This document shows positions 50,716-56,827 of a stretch of 56,827 nt of DNA, piece after piece. Source of the stretch: Lysobacteraceae bacterium (lineage in GTDB: Bacteria; Pseudomonadota; Gammaproteobacteria; Xanthomonadales; Ahniellaceae); the NCBI GenBank assembly GCA_021299185.1, contig JAJTHZ010000057.1:1-56827 (forward strand). Direction: 5' to 3'. The translations under genes and the position numbers were made by a program. The notes beneath the pieces are model-generated. The model saw nothing but the letters and a program-made list of their open reading frames with translations. It did not search any database and was not told where the DNA came from. Numbering within the stretch: the first letter of the stretch is position 1; each line of letters begins with the position of its first letter.

Positions 50716-52170
50716 TCAAGGCCGCGCGAGCCACGGCGCCGCCGTCGGATGCAGCGCGCACAGCGCATCGCGCCCGGCGGCGGCGAGGACGACGGCGATC
50801 GGCGTCGGATCGGGCATGGCGAGCGCATCGGCCAGGGCGCTTTCGCGCGCGGCGATCGCGGTATCGACCATCGCGGGCCAGTGCGCCGGTGCGCCGACCT
50901 CGCGCCACGCGCCGCGACCGCGCCCGAAGTGCGCCACCGCGAGGTAGCGCAGCAGGGCGTCGCGCACCAGTCGCGCCAGAACCGCCTGGCCCCAGGACAC
51001 GACGGGTGCCTCTGCGCCGCGCAGTTTGTTCACCCCGCGCACGATGCCCGCGCCGCCGAGTGCGCCGAGCACGCTGCCGACCAGCAGGCCGGCGCCGAAC
51101 GACAGCCCGCCAGTGGCGAGGTCGGCCTTGAGACCGAGCGCCGCGCCGCCGAGCGCGCCGCCGATCATGCCGCCCTTGGCGGTACTGATCGGCGCCTCGA
51201 CCACCGCGAGGCCGGCGAGCTCGTCGGCGATGCGCGCGGCCGCCGCGCCGTCGAGGCCGTGCAGGGCGACCAGGCGCTGCAGGCAGGCGCTGGCGGCGGC
51301 ATCCAGCCTCGCGGCGAGCCGCGCGCGCGCCTTCGCTTCCGCATCGTCGCCGCCGCCGACCACGGCGCTGCGCACCCAGTCGCGCAGGCGCGTCGACAGG
51401 CCGGGGTCGTCGACCGGCTCGCGATCGGCCGCGGCGGCGGCGACGAATTCGGCCAGCACCTGCATCGAGGCCTCGAAAGTGCGCTCGCGGCGCGCGCGCC
51501 ACGCCGCATGCAGGGCGGCCATCGCGGGCTGGAGCGGCGCATCGAGTGCGTCCTCGACGCAGCGCCAAAGCACCGATTCCTGCACCCAGCAGCGCGCGAA
51601 GGCATCCAGCGGCAGCACCGCCTTGACGAAGCCGTGTGCCGCAAGCGCGGCGCGCCACTGCGCGACCTCGGCCGCCTCCACGTCCGGCGCGCGCGGTGCG
51701 CCCAGTTGGTTCAGCAGCACGATCACCGGTTTGCCCAGCCAGCCGAGGATGCGCAGTTCCGGTTCGAGGTAGCCAGCCTGGCCGGGTGGCTCGGCGGCGC
51801 TGGCGAGGTAGAGCACCACGTCGGCTTCTTCGCGCGCGTTCTTCAGCGCCTGCTGGCTGCACCAGAACGGACGATCGGCGAAGCGGTCCCAGGTGTCGCG
51901 CAGGAAGCCGAGCACCGGCTGCGCGGACGACTCCAGCCGCTGCAGCAGCCGCACCGAATCGCCGAAGCCCGGGGTGTCCCACAGCCACAGCGCATGCCCG
52001 TTGGCGGTGACCAGTTCATGGCCTTCGGCGAACTCGGTGACGTGGGCTGCATCGCGCACCTCGCCGACGTCGGCGCCGAGCAGGGTGCGCGCCAGCGTGG
52101 TCTTGCCGACGTTGGTGTGCGCCAGCAGGCTGATCGAGATGCGGCGCGGGGCGGCGTCCATCGACCTCAC
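50716..52170 (-). CDS. DUF3482-type GTPase
   Basis: A 484-residue GTPase. The G1 loop is LLAHTNVGKTTLARTLL near residue 20, G3 is LWLWDTPGFGD and G4 is LLNQLGAP. The C-terminal half matches DUF3482, with a central Gly-rich hydrophobic stretch (GGMIGGALGGAALGLKADLA; GAGLLVGSVLGALGGAGIV) that probably inserts in the membrane. The partner DUF2868 gene lies directly upstream, as in other proteobacteria, and the GTG start overlaps its stop (GTGA). An ATG three codons further (52161) is an alternative. The function of this GTPase pair is unknown. Confidence 0.9.
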   Translation of the reverse strand: MRSMDAAPRRISISLLAHTNVGKTTLARTLLGADVGEVRDAAHVTEFAEGHELVTANGHALWLWDTPGFGDSVRLLQRLESSAQPVLGFLRDTWDRFADRPFWCSQQALKNAREEADVVLYLASAAEPPGQAGYLEPELRILGWLGKPVIVLLNQLGAPRAPDVEAAEVAQWRAALAAHGFVKAVLPLDAFARCWVQESVLWRCVEDALDAPLQPAMAALHAAWRARRERTFEASMQVLAEFVAAAAADREPVDDPGLSTRLRDWVRSAVVGGGDDAEAKARARLAARLDAAASACLQRLVALHGLDGAAAARIADELAGLAVVEAPISTAKGGMIGGALGGAALGLKADLATGGLSFGAGLLVGSVLGALGGAGIVRGVNKLRGAEAPVVSWGQAVLARLVRDALLRYLAVAHFGRGRGAWREVGAPAHWPAMVDTAIAARESALADALAMPDPTPIAVVLAAAGRDALCALHPTAAPWLARP

Positions 52171-53243
52171 GCCGCGCCGAGGTCGATGAAGCGCGCGGCG
52201 ACGCCGCGCGCGCCGGCGAAGGCGCGCCAGGCGGCGCGGCGCTCGTCGATGCGCGCCGGATCGTGGGCGAAGCGCGCAACATAGGCGGATTCATCCACCA
52301 GCAGGACCGGCGCCGCGGCGCGCAGGCGATCGAGCAGCACGCCGTGGTGCTCGGCCTCCGGCGTGGCGGACAGCGACACCAGCACGTGCAGGCCGGCGCC
52401 CGTGGGCAGCACCACGTCGGTTTCGGCGCCGAACGGCACCGGTGGCGCGAGGTCGATCGTCGCGCACAGCACGCGCGACAGCGCGCCACGATCGGCCGCG
52501 GGCAGGGCGTGCGGCAGCACGCGCAGCACCGTCGACTCGTCCGCGCGGGGCGGCGCCGTCGTCGCGACCGCCAGCGCGTCGAGCCGCCGCGCGCGCAGCC
52601 CGGCCCACGCGGCGAGTGCCGCCCGCGGCAGCACCACGAACAGCAGCAGGGTGGTGGCGAACAGATGGATCCACGGTGCCGCCGGCGCCGACGCCGTGCC
52701 GCCTGCGGCGAGGCGCATCGCTGCGATCCCGTCGACGCCGGGCAGCGCGATGCCGGTCAAGGCCGACGCCGGCGCGAGCAGGGTCGCGAGCACGGCGTGC
52801 ACCTGCGGCGCATCGAGGAAGGTGCTCTGCCAGCCCGCGCGGTAGTCGAACACCAGCCCGCGGGCATACAGGCCGATGCACAGCCCCAGCGCCAGCGCCG
52901 CCGCACCGGCGTGCAGCAGCCGCGCGAGGTCGAGCGCGCGCCGCGCCCGCTTCGGGTCGGGCGCCGTCCGCCGCAGCGCGCCGATCGCGAGCAGCGCGTA
53001 CACCGCGAGGTTCCAGCCCAGCACCGCCAGGAACGGCGGCGACAGCAGGTCGATGCGCCGCCCGGGGCCGGCGGCATCGGCGAGCAGGCCGCCGGCCAGC
53101 GCCAGCGCCAGGGTCAACAGCAGCGGGCCGGGTCCGCGCAGACGGGCGGCCGCGCGGGCCTCGGCATCCGGCAGGGCGGCATCGATGCGGCTCACCGGCC
53201 AAGAATGCCACGGGCGCTGTTCGCTCGCGCCACCCTCGTCCAT
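52167..53243 (-). CDS. DUF2868 membrane protein
   Basis: A protein of about 358 residues with at least four membrane helices (LLLTLALALAGGLLADAAG; FLAVLGWNLAVYALLAIGA; AGAAALALGLCIGLYARGLV; WIHLFATTLLLFVVLPRAA). The signature LVFDYRAGWQSTFLDAPQVH identifies DUF2868, and the soluble C-terminal domain follows. It is always found next to DUF3482 GTPases. The start is uncertain: ATG 53243 is used here, TTG 53255 would leave only 20 bases to the divergent gene, and GTG 53195 would fit better with a normal promoter space. Confidence 0.85.
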   Translation of the reverse strand: MDEGGASEQRPWHSWPVSRIDAALPDAEARAAARLRGPGPLLLTLALALAGGLLADAAGPGRRIDLLSPPFLAVLGWNLAVYALLAIGALRRTAPDPKRARRALDLARLLHAGAAALALGLCIGLYARGLVFDYRAGWQSTFLDAPQVHAVLATLLAPASALTGIALPGVDGIAAMRLAAGGTASAPAAPWIHLFATTLLLFVVLPRAALAAWAGLRARRLDALAVATTAPPRADESTVLRVLPHALPAADRGALSRVLCATIDLAPPVPFGAETDVVLPTGAGLHVLVSLSATPEAEHHGVLLDRLRAAAPVLLVDESAYVARFAHDPARIDERRAAWRAFAGARGVAARFIDLGAA

Positions 53244-53275
53244 TCCCTTGGGCAATCCCCGGGGAGTGCACCACC

Positions 53276-56200
53276 ATGCTGCGTATCGCGATACTCGTCC
53301 TGCTGGCGGCCTGCGGGTTGCTCGGCGCCGCCGGCGTGCAGGCCCAGCCGCTGGTCGTGGCCCATCCGACGGTGGCCACCCCGAACGCCGAGATCAGTGC
53401 GCGCGGCGTGCCCGGCGGCGCCGCCACCGACATCTACTTCAGCGTGCGCAGCGTCGGTGGGCCGCCGCTGCGGCAGGCCGGGCCGCTGGCGACCGATGCC
53501 GAGGGCGTGGTCGCCGCCGTGCTGCAGATCGGCGCGCTGGCGCAGGGCGACTACGTGCTGGCGATGAGCCAGGGCTCGGCCACGGCGGCACCGCGCGCGC
53601 AGGCGCCATTCACGATCGCCGCACCGTTGGCCGTCACGGTCGGCGCGACCGGTGCGCGGCCCGGCGACACCGTACCGCTGACGATCGCCGGCCTGGTGCC
53701 CGGTTCGCTGCAGGTCACGCTCGGTGGCCACGTGCTCGCGGGACCGCTGAACACCACCGGCGGCACGCTGCAGTTGCCGGTGGTGATGCCGGCCGACCTG
53801 CCGCTCGGCACCACCAGCGCGATCCTGGTGCGCAACCGCGAGAACTCGCTCGTGCTGCAGGCCGGCGGCGGCGTGATCCGCGGCGAGGCGCCGGCGTTCG
53901 CCGGTCCGGCTCGGATCGTCAACCTGACGGGCCTTCGCGCCAGCGAGCCGGTGGGCGGCCCGATCACCCTCGGCGGCACGCTGCAACTGGCCAAGGGCAC
54001 GCCGGCCGGGCTGCGCGCGCGCCTGCGGGCGACCTTCGCCAACGGGCGCAGCGTGCTGCTCGACGACGGCCGCGCCGTGGTGCAGCCCAATGGCGCGTTC
54101 CTGATCAAGGGCTGGGTGCCGTCGCTCGCCAATGGCGCGCCGCTGTACGCGCCGCTCGCCGGCGATGCCACGCTGGAGATCGTGTTCGGCGAGCCCGACG
54201 TCATCGATCCCACCCAGCCGCGGCGCGGGCCCTACGACGTCGCGATCGGCACCCAGAGCTATACCGAAACCCTGCCGGCGCCGCAGACCATCCGCATCCG
54301 CGTGCGCGGGCCGAACGGCGAGCCGGTGCCCGACGTGGTGGTCGGCTTCGACGGCGACGCGACGGTCGGCAGTTCCGCCGATGTGCTGTCGCCGGACGCC
54401 CCGGCGCAATCGCCGGCGGGCCCCGGCCTGGTGGCCAACAGCCAGGCGCTGGCGCTCGGCACCTCACACCAGCTTTCCGCCGCGCTGGCCACCAACGCTC
54501 CCCCGGTCGCGCAGCAGATCAGCGGCCAGTGCCCGCCCTCGCTGTTCCGCGGCGTGACCGACGCCAACGGCAACATCGATGTGTCGATGTCGCAGTTCGC
54601 CTACCTCATCGCCGACGGCGAATCGAACTTCGCCGACATCTACGACGGCAATGCCGACCACGACAAGAACCTGCCGGTCGTGACGCGCACCGTGCTGGCG
54701 GTCAATCCGCTGCCGGCGGAGTACACATTCGGCAACGCGCCGAGCAGCCCGGTCATCAACGAGAACCCGATCGAGTTCCGTTGGGCCACGGGCGACTGGT
54801 GCATCAAGACCGGCGCGCAATGCGAACCGATCGGCAGCAGCCCGATCCTGACCTACCAGGTCATCCCGTACACCGGCAGCGTGCAACTGCCGATCGTGCC
54901 CGACATCGGTGGACTCGAGCGGCAGGACATCGAGGTCGAACGTGACACCTATGGTCCGCTGCAGACCCTGCCGGGCAATACGTTCCAGGACGTCGTGGTC
55001 CAGGGACCGCCCGATCTGCCGGTGCGCTTCACCGTCGACCAGAACCTGTTCGGGATCGTCGCGCGCGCGCAGTTGTTCCGCCTCGGCGGCGGCGCGCCGG
55101 TGCTGGTGAACGACTTCCCGACCAACCCCGGCACGGCCTGCATCGTCGGCGACAGCGAACAGACCTTCGAGACCGTGATCCCCGATGCGGTGCGCCTGCC
55201 CTGGGGCTTCAACCGCTATCGCATCGAGGTGGAACGCCTCGGGGGTACGGCGGTCACCCGCTATGACTTCGACCTCGAGGCGATCGCGCCGCCGTCGTGG
55301 TTCGTCGACCCGCAGGAGAACACCATCGCGCGGCGCGTGAACTGGACGCCCGGCGCGCCGCAGTTCGTGCTGCGCGTCGAGCCCGACGACGACGCATGCG
55401 CCGCCGCGGACGGCTGCGCGGTGTCGGCCACGCCTGATCCGAACTACGACATCGGCACCATGGATAGCGCGAATTCGTCGGGCGAGACGCTGACCGGCGC
55501 GCGCACCGAGGGCGGCGGCGAATCGCTCAACCGCCAGGTCGACAACGACAACGAGGCGGTCAACGAGGACACCGACGACACCTCGGAGAATTTCGGTGGG
55601 CTGGACGTCTCCTATCAGTACGAGGAAGACGGTCCGGCCACCATCCTCGACACCGGCACCATCCCGGTGTTCCGCTACTCCTGGGGCATCGAGCCGATCG
55701 TCGCCGCCACGTTCGGCGTCGATGCGCGCTTCTGGGTGCTGCTGCTGCTCAAGGCCGACGCGCGCCTCGACTTCGATGGCCTGTACACGCGGCTCGCCGC
55801 CGAACCCTCGATCGGCGGCCTGATCAAGGCCTTCATCAACGCCAGCGCCCTGCTTGGGCTGATCGACCTCGAGGCCTCGTTCACGCCCTCGTTCGGCGTG
55901 CGCATTCCGATCGTGCTGGTCAACGGCGAGTTCAGCACCGAACCGCAGGACCTGCCGTGCTTCAACTTCGACTTGGACGTGGCCTACAAGGTGTCGGTCG
56001 GGATCTGCGACCTGTGCCTGAAGGCCGAGGACGAACTGCAGATCTTCCAGGTCCGCGAACCGACCGGTTGCACCGCGGCGCCACCGCCGCCGCCCACGCT
56101 CGCGGGCAACGCCAAGGCCAAACTCGGCGCGCTCGGGATCCAGCGCTTCGCGCCGCCCTCGGTGTCGTTCGACGCGCTGGGGCAGGGCTCGATGGTGCGC

Positions 56201-56827
56201 GTGGCCGACAACGGGGCGATCGAAGTGCGGCGCTGGCAAGCCGGCCAGTTCGGCGCGCCGGTCGCGCTCGCCAACCCGCCGGTCGGGGCCAGCCATGCCG
56301 CGCATGTGCACTTCGCGCCCAACCGGTCGCTGCTGGTGCACGAGAAATCATCGCTGTCGCAGGCGGCATTCCTCGCCTCGACGATCGAGCAGGGCGTGGC
56401 CAGCCGCTCGCTGGTGTACCGAACGTCCAACGGCGCGACTTGGGGCGCCGAGCTGCCGCTCACGACACCCGGCAACGGCGGCGAAGGCCAGGTCTCGCTC
56501 GCCGCCTGCCCCGCCGGTCGCCCGGGTTGCCCGGCGAACGGCGAGGTGCTCGCAGTCTGGATGCGCCACGTCGGCACCGGGGCCTATGGCTACCGCTACG
56601 AAGTGTGGCATGCGTTCTTCCGCAACAATGCCTGGACCACGCCCGCGCGCCTCGCCGATCCCGGCGCCGGCGCCGACATGCATCCAAAGGCGGCCTATAT
56701 CGGCAGCAAGCCGATCGCGACGTTCACGCGTTCGCAGGCGCGCAACATCGCCTCGCAGGGCACGCGCATGCTGATGTACGTGGTGCTGCCCGACGGCATC
56801 CCGGCCGCGGTCAGCGGGGCACCTGCC
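53276..56827 (+). CDS. Very long secreted multidomain protein, incomplete at the right edge
   Basis: The frame is open from ATG 53276, after GGGGAG, to the end of the window, 1184 codons without a stop. The signal peptide MLRIAILVLLAACGLLGAAG is cut near VQAQ. The first 330 residues are two or three Ig-like beta domains (GARPGDTVPLTIAGLVPGSL; SEPVGGPITLGGTLQLAKGT). Cys-containing segments, an acidic low-complexity stretch (DNDNEAVNEDTDDTSENFGG) and a hydrophobic part (VAATFGVDARFWVLLLLKAD) follow. The last 200 visible residues look like a propeller (GSMVRVADNGAIEVRRWQAG; NGEVLAVWMRHVGTG). It is probably a cell-surface or extracellular protein. The C-terminus, which might carry a DGFE tail, is outside. 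Confidence 0.85.
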   Translation, partial: MLRIAILVLLAACGLLGAAGVQAQPLVVAHPTVATPNAEISARGVPGGAATDIYFSVRSVGGPPLRQAGPLATDAEGVVAAVLQIGALAQGDYVLAMSQGSATAAPRAQAPFTIAAPLAVTVGATGARPGDTVPLTIAGLVPGSLQVTLGGHVLAGPLNTTGGTLQLPVVMPADLPLGTTSAILVRNRENSLVLQAGGGVIRGEAPAFAGPARIVNLTGLRASEPVGGPITLGGTLQLAKGTPAGLRARLRATFANGRSVLLDDGRAVVQPNGAFLIKGWVPSLANGAPLYAPLAGDATLEIVFGEPDVIDPTQPRRGPYDVAIGTQSYTETLPAPQTIRIRVRGPNGEPVPDVVVGFDGDATVGSSADVLSPDAPAQSPAGPGLVANSQALALGTSHQLSAALATNAPPVAQQISGQCPPSLFRGVTDANGNIDVSMSQFAYLIADGESNFADIYDGNADHDKNLPVVTRTVLAVNPLPAEYTFGNAPSSPVINENPIEFRWATGDWCIKTGAQCEPIGSSPILTYQVIPYTGSVQLPIVPDIGGLERQDIEVERDTYGPLQTLPGNTFQDVVVQGPPDLPVRFTVDQNLFGIVARAQLFRLGGGAPVLVNDFPTNPGTACIVGDSEQTFETVIPDAVRLPWGFNRYRIEVERLGGTAVTRYDFDLEAIAPPSWFVDPQENTIARRVNWTPGAPQFVLRVEPDDDACAAADGCAVSATPDPNYDIGTMDSANSSGETLTGARTEGGGESLNRQVDNDNEAVNEDTDDTSENFGGLDVSYQYEEDGPATILDTGTIPVFRYSWGIEPIVAATFGVDARFWVLLLLKADARLDFDGLYTRLAAEPSIGGLIKAFINASALLGLIDLEASFTPSFGVRIPIVLVNGEFSTEPQDLPCFNFDLDVAYKVSVGICDLCLKAEDELQIFQVREPTGCTAAPPPPPTLAGNAKAKLGALGIQRFAPPSVSFDALGQGSMVRVADNGAIEVRRWQAGQFGAPVALANPPVGASHAAHVHFAPNRSLLVHEKSSLSQAAFLASTIEQGVASRSLVYRTSNGATWGAELPLTTPGNGGEGQVSLAACPAGRPGCPANGEVLAVWMRHVGTGAYGYRYEVWHAFFRNNAWTTPARLADPGAGADMHPKAAYIGSKPIATFTRSQARNIASQGTRMLMYVVLPDGIPAAVSGAPA

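Noticed and set aside
53192-54409. Minus-strand open frame of 405 codons opposite the long secreted protein
   Set aside because: Its translation has no domain features, while the opposite strand has a signal peptide, ribosome site and Ig-like domains.
54464-56341. Minus-strand open frame of 625 codons near the right edge
   Set aside because: His/Arg/Val-rich shadow of the plus-strand frame, which stays open to the window end and has coherent protein character.

Overview
This window is high-GC, gene-dense DNA from a gammaproteobacterium, most likely of the Xanthomonadales (Lysobacterales). The evidence is the recB-recD order, ECF sigma/serine-threonine kinase modules, a DUF2868-DUF3482 pair, GTGGGAGC-type REP palindromes and very frequent TGA stops. 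The lineage is inferred from gene content and style; no comparison was run. No rRNA, tRNA, CRISPR array, transposase or prophage was seen.

Layout. 1-2.7 kb holds the end of recB and all of recD. 2.7-9.3 kb holds small membrane and exported proteins, a GlxA-type AraC regulator, a membrane-anchored LytTR regulator divergent from an outer-membrane barrel, and an SDR/DUF2867 protein. 9.4-13.5 kb holds an exported Reeler-like protein divergent from a DUF1800-DUF1501 secretion pair. 13.5-19.3 kb holds RidA, a divergent RelA/SpoT-fold protein with a TTG start, a zinc-ribbon/HEIGH membrane protein, a DUF1161 protein and a serine hydrolase. 19.3-26.4 kb holds a subtilase, a 103-residue protein and an ECF sigma factor on the minus strand, divergent from a CadC-like winged-helix/TPR regulator that is cut by an in-frame TAG. 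26.7-31.1 kb holds DUF4267, an alpha/beta hydrolase with Cys in the nucleophile position, a LysR regulator and an S9 peptidase. 31.3-36.0 kb holds a secreted BNR/propeller protein, a repeat knot, Nudix, NnrU and HAD genes. 36.0-40 kb holds REP arrays, an M19 dipeptidase, threonine aldolase and an Acg-type nitroreductase.

40.0-53.3 kb is a signalling region on the minus strand. One module is an ECF sigma factor, a Ser/Thr kinase with TPRs (two frameshifts) and a large membrane protein (in-frame TAG). The other is DUF2868, a DUF3482 GTPase and a paralogous kinase. Between them lie a HxlR-amidohydrolase operon and a 5'-truncated remnant of a secreted protein, which suggests an insertion. The window ends inside a very long secreted protein.

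The feature I find most worth following is a short motif, roughly [I/L]F-x-DGF-[E/D], in five unrelated exported proteins or remnants: at the extreme C-terminus in four, and just after the signal peptide in the DUF1800 protein. Next are a divergent alarmone-synthetase-like protein and two internal TAG codons, each where a CAG (Gln) would restore a continuous protein.
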